From: a virus
Virus record (IMG/VR): IMGVR_UViG_3300020156_000002
Span: 1 to 64,000 of that record
Direction: 5' to 3' (one strand)
DNA: 64,000 nucleotides
Positions 55,391 to 63,793 of this stretch are shown in pieces. Made by a program: the position numbers and the translations under genes. The first letter of the stretch is position 1. Each line of letters starts with the position of its first letter. The notes beneath the pieces were generated by a model that was not told the origin of the DNA, searched no databases, and was given only the letters and a program-made list of their open reading frames with translations.

Positions 55391-57518
55391 AAAAGATGGG
55401 ACATTAGAAGAATTTGATGAACAAAAAATAATTAATGCAGTTCAAAAATCTGCTAAGAGAATGATGATTGAATTATCTCCTAGTGAATATAGTTTGATTT
55501 GTAATAATGTGTGGCAACAGATTGAAGAAACTGATGATGACATAATTCAAATATCTGAAATTCATAATATGGTAGAATCTGCTTTAGAAGATTTTAATCC
55601 TATTATTGCGAAAAGTTACCGAGATTATAGGAATTATAAAACTGATTTTGTACATATGTTAGATGAGGTTTATAATAAAGCACAATCTATCATGTATATT
55701 GGAGATAAAGATAATGCTAATACAGACAGCGCATTAGTTGCTACAAAAAGAAGCTTAGTTTTTAATGAATTAAACAAGCGATTATATCAAAAATTCTTTT
55801 TAACAACAGAAGAATTAAAAGCTGCTAAAGATGGTTATATTTATATACACGATATGTCTGCCAGAAGAGATACCATGAACTGCTGTTTATTTGATATGAA
55901 GACTGTTATGTCTGGTGGATTTGAAATGGGTAATGTTTGGTATAACGAACCAAATTCGCTGGATACAGCTTTTGATGTAATGGGAGATATTATATTAAGT
56001 ACAGCGGCTCAACAATATGGGGGATTTACCGTACCGGAAGTTGATAAAACATTGGAACCATATGCCGAAAAATCTTATAAGAAATATATAGATGAATATT
56101 TTAATATTGCTAATACTTTAAATACACAAATTAAAGATATTGGGAAATTAGCCAAAGAATATGCTTATGCAAAAATTCAAAGAGATTTTGAACAAGGGTG
56201 GCAGGGAATAGAATACAAACTTAATACAGTTGGATCTTCGAGAGGAGATTACCCTTTTGTAACAATGACTTTTGGACTATCAACATCTAAATTTGGTAAG
56301 ATGGCTTCAATAACATTTCTTAATGTACATAAGAATGGACAAGGGAAAAAAGGAAATAAGAAACCTGTTTTATTTCCTAAATTAGTATTTTTATATGATA
56401 AAGATATACATGGTGAAAATTGTATAAATGAAGATGTATTTGACGCTGGTATTGAATGTAGTATGAAAACTATGTATCCTGATTGGTTGAGTTTAACCGG
56501 AGATGGATATGTACCAAGTATGTATAAAAAATATGGAACTGTAGTGTCACCGATGGGATGTCGTGCATTTTTATCTCCATGGTATGAACGAGGAGGAATG
56601 AATCCAGAAGATGAAAATGATAAAGCAGTATTTGTTGGTAGGTTTAATTTAGGTGCAATAAGTTTACATTTACCTATGATATTAGCAAAGTCCCAACATG
56701 AAAGTAAAGATTTTTATGAAGTATTAGATTATTATCTTGAAATGATTAGAGGACTACATAAAAGAACTTATGAATACTTAGGAGAAATGAGAGCATCGAC
56801 TAATCCATTAGCTTATTGTGAGGGTGGGTTCTATGGGGGTCATTTACAGGCAACAGATAAAATTAAATCAATATTGAAACCAATGACTCTATCTTTTGGA
56901 TTTACGGCTTTAAATGAATTACAAGAATTATATAATAAGAAATCATTAGTAGAAGACGGGATTTTTGCATTAAAAGTAATGGAACATATTAATAATAAAA
57001 TAGCAGAATTTAAAAAAGAAGACGGACTACTATATGCGATATACGCAACTCCGGCTGAAAGTTTATGCGGATTACAAGTTCAACAGTTTAGAAAACAATA
57101 TGGAATAATAGATGGAGTTTCAGACAGAACTTATGTTAGTAATTCATTTCATTGTGCAGTATGGGAAGATATTTCGCCAATACAAAAACAGGACTTGGAA
57201 AATAGATTTTGGAATTTATCTAATGGTGGAAAGATACAATACTGTAAATATCCAATTAATTATAACAAAAAGGCGGTTGTTACTTTAATAAGAAGAGCTA
57301 TGGAAATGGGACTTTATGAAGGAGTAAATTTATCATTGGCTTATTGCGACGATTGTGGACACCAAGAACTTGAAATGGATGTGTGTCCAAAATGTGGAAG
57401 TCATAATTTAACTAAAATAGACCGTATGAATGGTTATTTAGCATTTAGTAGAGTTCATGGAGACACTAGATTAAATAAAGCAAAAATGGATGAAATAGCA
57501 GAAAGGAAGAGCATGTAA
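55377..57518 (+). CDS. nrdD: Anaerobic (class III) ribonucleoside-triphosphate reductase (713 aa)
   Basis: ATG 55377 after AGAAAGGACACAAATA. The N-terminal ATP cone (about 1-95) starts IIKKDGTLEEFDEQKI. The active-site Cys region is MNCCLFDM (C169, C170). The C-terminal zinc domain (CDDCGHQELEMDVCPKCG) precedes the glycyl-radical site RMNGYLA (G686), a variant of the R-x-x-G-Y-L motif. It makes dNTPs from NTPs in oxygen-free conditions, after activation by NrdG. It overlaps NrdG (TAATG), so expression is coupled. Confidence 0.93.
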   Translation: MQIIKKDGTLEEFDEQKIINAVQKSAKRMMIELSPSEYSLICNNVWQQIEETDDDIIQISEIHNMVESALEDFNPIIAKSYRDYRNYKTDFVHMLDEVYNKAQSIMYIGDKDNANTDSALVATKRSLVFNELNKRLYQKFFLTTEELKAAKDGYIYIHDMSARRDTMNCCLFDMKTVMSGGFEMGNVWYNEPNSLDTAFDVMGDIILSTAAQQYGGFTVPEVDKTLEPYAEKSYKKYIDEYFNIANTLNTQIKDIGKLAKEYAYAKIQRDFEQGWQGIEYKLNTVGSSRGDYPFVTMTFGLSTSKFGKMASITFLNVHKNGQGKKGNKKPVLFPKLVFLYDKDIHGENCINEDVFDAGIECSMKTMYPDWLSLTGDGYVPSMYKKYGTVVSPMGCRAFLSPWYERGGMNPEDENDKAVFVGRFNLGAISLHLPMILAKSQHESKDFYEVLDYYLEMIRGLHKRTYEYLGEMRASTNPLAYCEGGFYGGHLQATDKIKSILKPMTLSFGFTALNELQELYNKKSLVEDGIFALKVMEHINNKIAEFKKEDGLLYAIYATPAESLCGLQVQQFRKQYGIIDGVSDRTYVSNSFHCAVWEDISPIQKQDLENRFWNLSNGGKIQYCKYPINYNKKAVVTLIRRAMEMGLYEGVNLSLAYCDDCGHQELEMDVCPKCGSHNLTKIDRMNGYLAFSRVHGDTRLNKAKMDEIAERKSM

Positions 57519-58024
57519 TGAGGTATCATAATATAACACACGACGATATGAAAAACGGAGATGGATTGCGTGTTGTTTTGTGGGTTTCTGGATGTGATCA
57601 TAAGTGTAAAGGTTGTCAGAATCCGATTACATGGAATCCTAATGACGGATTAGAATTTGATTTAGCAGCTAAAGAGGAGATTTTTTCACAATTGGAAAAG
57701 GAATATATATCTGGAATAACATTTTCTGGTGGTGATCCATTACATGATAACAACTATGAATACGTAAGAAAACTAATACTAGAAATAAAAGAAAAATATA
57801 AAACAAAAACAATATGGCTATATACGGGTTATGCATATAATGATTTATTATGTTTATATCCAGAAAAATATGAAGTAGTAAAATTATGTGATGTTTTAAT
57901 AGATGGTGAATTTGTAGAAGATATATTAGATGTAAATTATCATTGGGCAGGTAGCGTAAATCAAAATGTAATTGATATAAAGAAATCACTAGAGAGAAAA
58001 GAAATTGTCTTGTGGAATAGTTAA
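57518..58024 (+). CDS. nrdG: NrdD-activating radical-SAM enzyme (168 aa)
   Basis: ATG overlaps the NrdD stop (TAATG). The 4Fe-4S motif C-x3-C-x2-C (SGCDHKCKGCQN) is near residue 32; ITFSGGDPL is the SAM-binding region; and LYTGY follows. NrdG generates the glycyl radical on NrdD by reductive cleavage of S-adenosylmethionine. The pair supports an anaerobic host. Confidence 0.93.
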   Translation: MRYHNITHDDMKNGDGLRVVLWVSGCDHKCKGCQNPITWNPNDGLEFDLAAKEEIFSQLEKEYISGITFSGGDPLHDNNYEYVRKLILEIKEKYKTKTIWLYTGYAYNDLLCLYPEKYEVVKLCDVLIDGEFVEDILDVNYHWAGSVNQNVIDIKKSLERKEIVLWNS

Positions 58025-58062
58025 TAAATATCTTGATCGATTGACTCTTGAAAGGAGGAATT

Positions 58063-58347
58063 ATGGAATTTGGTAAATATCGTGGAGACGGTGTAATTGC
58101 TTTTGGTATTACAAAACTACCATATGATGAAAAGGAAACTTATCAAAAAGCACAGTATTATTATTCGGGACAAAGATACAATAAAGGATTTCTGTTTCAT
58201 TCTGGAGATTATTATTTAGAAATATTTACAGAAGATTTAAGTGAACTAGATATTGATAATTTTAAATTACAAGATAGAAGAATGAGCAAAGATTATATTA
58301 TGAAAACATATAAGTATTTGTATGTAAGAGTTGTTATACCGCAATAA
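58063..58347 (+). CDS. Hypothetical protein (94 aa)
   Basis: ATG 58063 after GAAAGGAGGAATT. Aromatic beta-rich product MEFGKYRGDGVIAFGITKLP. Family unknown. Confidence 0.7.
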   Translation: MEFGKYRGDGVIAFGITKLPYDEKETYQKAQYYYSGQRYNKGFLFHSGDYYLEIFTEDLSELDIDNFKLQDRRMSKDYIMKTYKYLYVRVVIPQ

Positions 58348-58387
58348 ATCTACTATTTTATCAGCTTTAAGAAAGGAGTAATAATCT

Positions 58388-58603
58388 ATGATTGATAATT
58401 TTATACATGAATTTAACTCATTGGATATAAGAAAAGCAAAACAAGGATGTAAATGTAAGGTGTGCGATAATTCATTAACTGATAAAGACGATATTGTATA
58501 CTTAAAATCGTTCAGGCTATCTGCACAACCATTTCATATTTGTTTAAACTGTTGGAAAAATATAAACGAATTAGTTCAAGAATATCAACAGCAACAAGAG
58601 TAA
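58388..58603 (+). CDS. Zinc-finger protein (71 aa)
   Basis: ATG 58388 after AAAGGAGTAATAATCT. CKCKVCDNSL and FHICLNCWKNI form a CxxC...CxxC zinc site. May bind nucleic acid. Function unknown. Confidence 0.7.
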   Translation: MIDNFIHEFNSLDIRKAKQGCKCKVCDNSLTDKDDIVYLKSFRLSAQPFHICLNCWKNINELVQEYQQQQE

Positions 58604-58649
58604 GCAGATAAAATGTATCTTCTATCACGTTTTAAGAAAGGAAAAATAA

Positions 58650-58877
58650 ATGACTATAAGAGAACAAATAATGAAGGAATGTGAAAACCACAAAACAAAC
58701 TTTCTCCGTATAGATGACTTATACGGGGAAGAGAATGATTATAATGAGGCTAAAAAAGGTGGATATAATTTTCAATCTTGCCCACAATCTTATGAATGTT
58801 TGAAAAATAAAGAAGAACTATGTTATACAGATAATGAATTATCAGAAGATACAATGAAGCAATGTCTACAATGCTAG
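58650..58877 (+). CDS. Small Cys-rich protein (75 aa)
   Basis: ATG 58650 after AAGAAAGGAAAAATAA. Cysteines at CENH, SCPQSYEC, LCYTD and QCLQC suggest metal binding; otherwise acidic. Function unknown. Confidence 0.65.
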   Translation: MTIREQIMKECENHKTNFLRIDDLYGEENDYNEAKKGGYNFQSCPQSYECLKNKEELCYTDNELSEDTMKQCLQC

Positions 58878-58938
58878 AAGAACGCATTGGGAGAACAATA
58901 AATATGGTATTCAATTAAATTTTAGGAAGGAGAACTAT

Positions 58939-59403
58939 ATGGAAGTATTGATTATAGCAATATCAACATTAGTAGGATATTCACTAATGTCAACAATATT
59001 ATACATATTAACAAAAGAAAATGATGATGTAGCTATTGTCTTTGGATTAGGTGTGGTAGGTGAATTGTTAATATTTATTTGTTGGGTTATACAAAAAACG
59101 TTAAACTGGAATAAATATCACAATAAGCGTTCTATTGTTGAAATTGAATCTACAGGAGAACGAAAGTGGTGCAATCTAAAAGACACTGAAGATATTAGTG
59201 GTTGGTTTAAAGGATATAAACTGGTCAAAAGATATGCTACAAAGGAAGAATGGAAATTATTACAACCATTTGATAAAGAATTTATATTGGCAAGTAAAAG
59301 AAATTGTGATAATTGTATCCATAATGATAAAGAATGTCGTTCAGATGGAACAGGCTTGTGTGATAAAGATTTAGATTACTTTGATAAGTTTGAAAGTAAA
59401 TAA
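58939..59403 (+). CDS. Membrane protein with cytoplasmic Cys-rich tail (154 aa)
   Basis: ATG 58939 after AAGGAGAACTAT. Two hydrophobic segments (about 1-25 and 31-52) and a soluble tail ending NCDNCIHNDKECRSDGTGLC, which may bind zinc. Role unknown. Confidence 0.7.
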   Translation: MEVLIIAISTLVGYSLMSTILYILTKENDDVAIVFGLGVVGELLIFICWVIQKTLNWNKYHNKRSIVEIESTGERKWCNLKDTEDISGWFKGYKLVKRYATKEEWKLLQPFDKEFILASKRNCDNCIHNDKECRSDGTGLCDKDLDYFDKFESK

Positions 59404-59436
59404 ATGCAATATTCAGTTGGGTTTTAGGAGGTTTAT

Positions 59437-59565
59437 ATGAAGGTAATATACGGGGTCGACGATTGTAAAATATATCTACTACCAACTATTGATATATCAT
59501 TTGTATTCAAATATGTAGCCATTGAATTTTTAAGCTTTTATATTGAGTTTAATTGGAGCAAATAA
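59437..59565 (+). CDS. Small hydrophobic protein (42 aa)
   Basis: ATG 59437 after TTAGGAGGTTTAT. Hydrophobic C-terminal half (FVFKYVAIEFLSFYIEF). Possibly membrane-associated. Function unknown. Confidence 0.55.
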   Translation: MKVIYGVDDCKIYLLPTIDISFVFKYVAIEFLSFYIEFNWSK

Positions 59566-59602
59566 ATACAGAATTTAATTACAAATTAAGGAGGTAATCA
59601 TA

Positions 59603-59794
59603 ATTAATATAAGAATCGGAAGTTTTGTGTATTTTAAAAATAATCCAAATAAGAAATATATAGTTGTATCAGAGAAAATAGATAGTATTGAACATGTCAG
59701 AATTCTTGGAATTGTAAGAGTGGGAAGATTAAATATACCATTCTTACGAGTTAGATATGTGTTTGAAAATGCTTTAGTAAAAACAGTTTGTTAA
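59603..59794 (+). CDS. Small basic protein (63 aa) with AUU start
   Basis: A perfect AAGGAGG is followed exactly 8 nt later by ATT 59603; there is no ATG, GTG or TTG near. The product (INIRIGSFVYFKNNPNKKYI, VVSEKIDS) reads like a real beta-rich protein that ends at TAA 59794. It is the clearest example of a non-AUG start in this window, because no alternative start exists. Family unknown. Confidence 0.65.
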   Translation: MNIRIGSFVYFKNNPNKKYIVVSEKIDSIEHVRILGIVRVGRLNIPFLRVRYVFENALVKTVC

Positions 59795-59823
59795 ATAAAT
59801 TTAGGTGCCAGAAAGGAGAGTCT

Positions 59824-60129
59824 ATGCCAATTATATTAAAAAGTGATACATATCAAATAATAGAAATTAAAAAGAAAACATCATCCAAATTCTTTAAGAA
59901 TCTGCAATTAGGCAGCTTATTAAAATTTGAAGTTGAGCTAAAACATGTCGGAAGTGGTGACCATGGAACATATATAACCGCAACAAATATAAACACTAAA
60001 GAAACAATTAATAAAACTTTTAACCAGATGGCACGATTGCTTGAAAACTTTGAGCTGGTTAAAGCTAATTCATATCAGGGTTTACAACTGGAACCAACAG
60101 AAAAAGAAATCTTTGGATATACAGAATAG
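59824..60129 (+). CDS. Hypothetical protein (101 aa)
   Basis: ATG 59824 after AAAGGAGAGTCT; the frame is open further left but without a site. Starts MPIILKSDTYQIIEIKKKTS; mixed alpha/beta. Probably forms an operon with the next two genes (9-nt and overlapping spacing). Family unknown. Confidence 0.7.
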   Translation: MPIILKSDTYQIIEIKKKTSSKFFKNLQLGSLLKFEVELKHVGSGDHGTYITATNINTKETINKTFNQMARLLENFELVKANSYQGLQLEPTEKEIFGYTE

Positions 60130-60138
60130 GAGAATAAT

Positions 60139-60492
60139 ATGGATATAGACTTCTCGCAAAAATACTACAAAGGGGACATTGTATATCTTGCACGATGCAT
60201 TAACAGTGTAGGAATACAAGAAGTAGTTAAATTAAAACTCCGCACAATAGAGCCTGATTATATGGTAGGATGTACTGAAAAGAGTGTAGTGTTTAATATA
60301 GGTAAAGATTGGATTGGAAATGTGTTTAAAAATAAGAACGAAGCATTTTCATACTTAAAAACTATTACTAAAAAAACATACAAAGAGAAACAAGATGTTC
60401 CTTGTCAATTAGTTGATGAAGACGAGGAAGAAACTGATGATTTAGATTCATACATAGATGGTAATAAAGAGGACGGTGAAGAAAACGAGTAG
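60139..60492 (+). CDS. Hypothetical protein with acidic tail (117 aa)
   Basis: ATG 60139 after TAGGAGAATAAT. Small beta domain (YYKGDIVYLARCINSVGIQE) and a very acidic C-terminus (DEDEEETDDLDSYIDGNKED), which might mimic nucleic acid. Overlaps the next gene. Family unknown. Confidence 0.7.
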   Translation: MDIDFSQKYYKGDIVYLARCINSVGIQEVVKLKLRTIEPDYMVGCTEKSVVFNIGKDWIGNVFKNKNEAFSYLKTITKKTYKEKQDVPCQLVDEDEEETDDLDSYIDGNKEDGEENE

Positions 60493-61159
60493 TTATTTGA
60501 TAACAAATTATAAAGACAAGTACCAATTAAAAGCAGAAATAGATCAAACCACTGGTGATTTCTGTAGAGATGAAAATGGTAATTTAGACAATTATAATGA
60601 CATATGGATTGTTTGTGATGGTAAAGGCAAAGTGTTTCATTTTGGACATTCGACATTGTTATACTATACGTCACGACTTATAAAGGGAAGAAGTATTGTA
60701 AAAGAACTGCAATCATTTGATAAAGATTTAATATTTGACATTGAGGAAACTGACAAAGAAGTGTTATTTAAGTTTAAGGCAAATAACTTTGAAACAATTG
60801 CAAATTATATTAAACCAAAACCTGTTAGAAGTAGAAAAGATAGCGACAAAGAACCAAAAGGATTATCACCATTTTCAACCAAACATTTACGTAAAAAGTG
60901 TATTATACCTACTGAAAAATTAGCATTATATAAAGAAATTACATCTTGTTTAGGCAAAGACAACTTAACTGTTTATAACGAAATTAATAAAGAATTCTTA
61001 GCCGATTTACGTGTCAAATTACATATGTCTGATGATGGTTTTAAAAACAGTATGAAGGGATATAAGGTAAAGGATTACATCTATTCCAGAGGAGAAAAAG
61101 TTTGGGATGACTATATTAATTACATAAAAAACTATTTAGATAACATGGAGGAAAAATAG
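60476..61159 (+). CDS. Hypothetical basic protein (about 227 aa)
   Basis: Start uncertain: GTG 60476 is near AAAGAGGAC but close; an upstream ATG at 60458 overlaps the acidic tail of the previous gene in another frame. The product is lysine-rich with [16 protein letters not shown] and [17 protein letters not shown] linker, perhaps a nucleic-acid-binding protein. Family unknown. Confidence 0.7.
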   Translation: MKKTSSYLITNYKDKYQLKAEIDQTTGDFCRDENGNLDNYNDIWIVCDGKGKVFHFGHSTLLYYTSRLIKGRSIVKELQSFDKDLIFDIEETDKEVLFKFKANNFETIANYIKPKPVRSRKDSDKEPKGLSPFSTKHLRKKCIIPTEKLALYKEITSCLGKDNLTVYNEINKEFLADLRVKLHMSDDGFKNSMKGYKVKDYIYSRGEKVWDDYINYIKNYLDNMEEK

Positions 61160-61160
61160 A

Positions 61161-61592
61161 ATGGAAATTAAAATCAAATATTTTACAGATAAGATAGATA
61201 AACTTAAGTACATTGATGGTAAATCAGATTGGATAGATTTACGTGCTGCTGAAGATATTGAAATGAAAACAGGAGAATTTAAATTAATACCATTAGGAAT
61301 AGCTATGCAATTACCGGAAGGATATGAAGCCCACGTTGTACCCAGAAGCAGTACTTATAAAAATTATGGAATCATTCAAACGAACTCCATGGGTATAATC
61401 GATGAATCTTATTGCGGGGATAATGACCAATGGTTTTTTCCGGCTTATGCTTTAAGGGATACGGTTATTAATATAAATGATAGAATTTGTCAATTTAGAA
61501 TTATTGAGCATCAACTAAGGATTGAATTTAATGAAGTCAAAGAATTAAAAAATAAGAATAGAGGAGGTCATGGAAGCACAGGAAAGAATTAA
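61161..61592 (+). CDS. dut: dUTPase (143 aa)
   Basis: ATG 61161 after GGAGGAAAAATAGA. Trimeric dUTPase motifs in order: [16 protein letters not shown] (I), [20 protein letters not shown] (II), [20 protein letters not shown] (III), [10 protein letters not shown] (IV) and RGGHGSTG (V). It hydrolyses dUTP to dUMP and keeps uracil out of phage DNA, complementing NrdD/NrdG. Length is typical. Confidence 0.92.
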   Translation: MEIKIKYFTDKIDKLKYIDGKSDWIDLRAAEDIEMKTGEFKLIPLGIAMQLPEGYEAHVVPRSSTYKNYGIIQTNSMGIIDESYCGDNDQWFFPAYALRDTVININDRICQFRIIEHQLRIEFNEVKELKNKNRGGHGSTGKN

Positions 61593-61622
61593 AGTTTTAT
61601 AATAAATAATATTAAACAACAC

Positions 61623-61651
61623 TTGACAAGGTAATATGAATGTGATATTAT
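61623..61651 (+). promoter_or_regulatory. Sigma70-type promoter before the ParB-like gene
   Basis: TTGACA (61623-61628), 17-bp spacer, TGA TATTAT (61646-61651), extended -10. AATAATATTAAACA (61605-61618) ends 4 bp upstream of the -35. Confidence 0.85.
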
Positions 61652-61703
61652 TAGTTTATCAGCTAGGAACAAAGCTTGTAAACAGAATAATATCACATTT
61701 TTT
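61639..61703 (+). terminator. Terminator-like hairpin whose left arm contains the promoter -10
   Basis: AATGTGATATTATT (61639-61652) pairs perfectly with AATAATATCACATT (61686-61699), and a TTTTTT run (61698-61703) follows. The loop pairs further (GTTTA/TAAAC, AGCT/AGCT) around GGAACAA. Promoter and terminator overlap as at 46324-46400. Upstream RNA should form the full stem; RNA from the embedded promoter lacks the left arm. Confidence 0.7.
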
Positions 61704-61754
61704 GTTAATAAGTAATAATAATAAACAAACAAAACAAGAAAGGAAGCAAAAAGT

Positions 61755-62120
61755 ATGAAATTAAAACATTATGACACTACATTAAATAACACAATAAGAA
61801 TGCTAAATTCTATGGAAATTTTAAGTTTAGATTATACAAAGGCAGATGATTTAGTACATATTAAAGACATTAAAATTCCGCCAGACTATGCAGCTACTCA
61901 ACCATTAGATTATAAGATTCGTAGATATACTAGATTTTTTAAAGCTAAAGGGTATTTAAGTAAGCCAATAGTTGTATTTGTGGAATCTAACGAAAAGGGA
62001 TTACATAACAAATTGATACTAATCGACGGGTATGTTCAGTATTTAATTGCTAAGAAATATGGAATGGAATTTGTACCAGTTAAATACATAGATATTAATG
62101 ACTACATAAACAAAGAGTAA
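61755..62120 (+). CDS. Small ParB-like-domain protein (121 aa)
   Basis: ATG 61755 after AAGAAAGGAAGCAAAAAGT. Fits the ParB/Srx N-terminal fold: IKDIKIPPDYAATQPLDYKI, KPIVVFVESNEKGL, then ILIDGYVQYLIAKKYGMEFV with the D-G-x(3)-Y-x-x-A motif. No helix-turn-helix region, so it may act as a small DNA- or CTP-binding accessory. It has its own promoter. Compare the 14281 protein and the parS-like site at 4778. Confidence 0.6.
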   Translation: MKLKHYDTTLNNTIRMLNSMEILSLDYTKADDLVHIKDIKIPPDYAATQPLDYKIRRYTRFFKAKGYLSKPIVVFVESNEKGLHNKLILIDGYVQYLIAKKYGMEFVPVKYIDINDYINKE

Positions 62121-62175
62121 ATAGAAATAATAAACAAAACAAGATTGCATTCGCAATATTTAAGGGGTGGTTAAA

Positions 62176-62337
62176 ATGGTAAACGGAAAAACATTAGAGG
62201 ATGAACTACATTACATTGATGATTTTTTTGATTCTATGGATAGTAAAGAATTTGAAGAAATGTTAATTGAATGCGGCGCAAATGAGATAAAAGGATCATG
62301 TAGTAACTGTACAGATACAAAAGATGTATTTGATTAG
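62176..62337 (+). CDS. Small acidic protein (53 aa)
   Basis: ATG 62176 after AAGGGGTGGTTAAA. Acidic with a CSNC-type pair near the end (GSCSNCTDTKD). Starts MVNGKTLEDELHYIDDFFDS. Family unknown. Confidence 0.65.
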   Translation: MVNGKTLEDELHYIDDFFDSMDSKEFEEMLIECGANEIKGSCSNCTDTKDVFD

Positions 62338-62361
62338 GAGTTGAAAGGAGAGAAAGAGAGT

Positions 62362-62925
62362 GTGTGGAAAGATGAATTACATAAAATGCTGCTAGATGGA
62401 ATTGTAACGTTAGTTGATATTGGATTCAATCACATTGAGATAAATGATATTGTTCTTAATAATCGAATGAAAACAACTTTGGGATGTTATTATCATGATA
62501 AAAAACTTATAGAAATTTCAACAAAGCATTTTAAGTATAGTGATAAAGAAGAGGTTATGAACACTATAATTCATGAGTTATCACATAATATATGTGATCT
62601 TAAATACGGTTCTAATATGATTAATAATGGACATTCAAAAGAGTGGGAAGAAATAGCTGAATATATATCGAATAATACAAAATACAAAATCACTCAATAT
62701 TCAGAAGATAACACTAACTTTAAAAGTATACCAAAAACTGAATATTTTATACACTATCTAAAATGTGACGAATGTAATTATACAGATTCATTAATTTCAA
62801 AATTCCAAGACTATGATAAAGTTAAAAAGAAGAAAAAATGCATAGCCTGTGAAGTAGCTAATAATAGAGTTAATTATATGGATTGTATAAAGACATATCA
62901 CGATCATTATAAATATTCAGTATAA
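62362..62925 (+). CDS. SprT-like zinc metalloprotein (187 aa)
   Basis: GTG 62362 follows AAAGGAG; the TTG at 62341 precedes the Shine-Dalgarno. HExxH is in IIHELSHNICDL (about residues 74-78), and GHSKEWEEIAEYI supplies the third ligand region, as in SprT/Spartan. The C-terminus has a zinc ribbon (CDECNYTD and CIAC). SprT-like proteins in phages may clear DNA-protein crosslinks, which is inference. Confidence 0.85.
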   Translation: MWKDELHKMLLDGIVTLVDIGFNHIEINDIVLNNRMKTTLGCYYHDKKLIEISTKHFKYSDKEEVMNTIIHELSHNICDLKYGSNMINNGHSKEWEEIAEYISNNTKYKITQYSEDNTNFKSIPKTEYFIHYLKCDECNYTDSLISKFQDYDKVKKKKKCIACEVANNRVNYMDCIKTYHDHYKYSV

Positions 62926-62968
62926 AATCTAAATTTTATTACCTATTAAAAGAAAGAGAGGATTAATT

Positions 62969-63340
62969 ATGATTACAGTAGATAACAAATTTGAAGTTGG
63001 AGAAAAGGCTTATACGGTATACAGAGTACCAGTTCACTACAAATGTCCTGTGTGCGAAGGAGAAGGTAAATTCGTATATAATGGATATGAAGTACAATGT
63101 AGAAAATGTAGCGGTGGAGGTAAATTACATGATGTACATAACACGCTACTTGCTCCTACAGAAGTAACAGTATCCAGTATTAAAGCATCATATAGTGGTA
63201 CGAACGTTTCTATAAGATATAAAGTATATAGTAGCAAAAATATTAATAGTAGATCACAAGAAACGATGTTTAAAACATTAGAAGAAACTGAAAACTATTG
63301 TAAGTGTGTCAACACAAAAGAAATATCATCGGAGTTTTAA
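62969..63340 (+). CDS. DnaJ-type zinc-finger-like protein (123 aa)
   Basis: ATG 62969 after AAAGAGAGGATTAATT. N-terminal zinc module CPVCEGEGKFVYNG...CRKCSGGGKL (CxxCxGxG) and a basic C-terminal part. Similar in the motif to 49312-49482. Function unknown. Confidence 0.7.
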   Translation: MITVDNKFEVGEKAYTVYRVPVHYKCPVCEGEGKFVYNGYEVQCRKCSGGGKLHDVHNTLLAPTEVTVSSIKASYSGTNVSIRYKVYSSKNINSRSQETMFKTLEETENYCKCVNTKEISSEF

Positions 63341-63385
63341 AGCAGAGAAAATGTGTAATTGATTAAAATTTGGAAGGGAGAATTT

Positions 63386-63751
63386 ATGAATTTAATATTT
63401 ATTGGAGCTGAAAGATCAATCGATTTTGTTTCATATGACTTTAATGAAAGTATTACAAAAGCCTTTAAATATAGTGATAATTTAACTATATGGGATGTTG
63501 ATAATAATAGAAGATTATTAGAAGTTTATTGTGAAGAGGGAGATCTCAACAATATTGAAGAAGAATTAATTAACTGTGGGTTGTTTGATAGTCTTCCAGA
63601 AGCAAGAGTTACTTTTGATAATATTAGAAATGAGTACGAAGAAAGATGGAGAAAAAGGGATGAATATTATGAAGATATGGAGTTAAAACAAAATATAGAA
63701 ACATATCTAAAAGTTAAATCCATGATTGACAATGGAGAGTTAAGTATATAG
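63386..63751 (+). CDS. Hypothetical acidic protein (121 aa)
   Basis: ATG 63386 after GGAAGGGAGAATTT. The N-terminal part is beta-rich (MNLIFIGAERSIDFVSYDFN), the C-terminal helix is charged (EERWRKRDEYYEDMELKQNI). Family unknown. Confidence 0.7.
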   Translation: MNLIFIGAERSIDFVSYDFNESITKAFKYSDNLTIWDVDNNRRLLEVYCEEGDLNNIEEELINCGLFDSLPEARVTFDNIRNEYEERWRKRDEYYEDMELKQNIETYLKVKSMIDNGELSI

Positions 63752-63793
63752 ATAAAATGCTTTTATTGGCTTTTAGAAAGGAGATTTATAATT

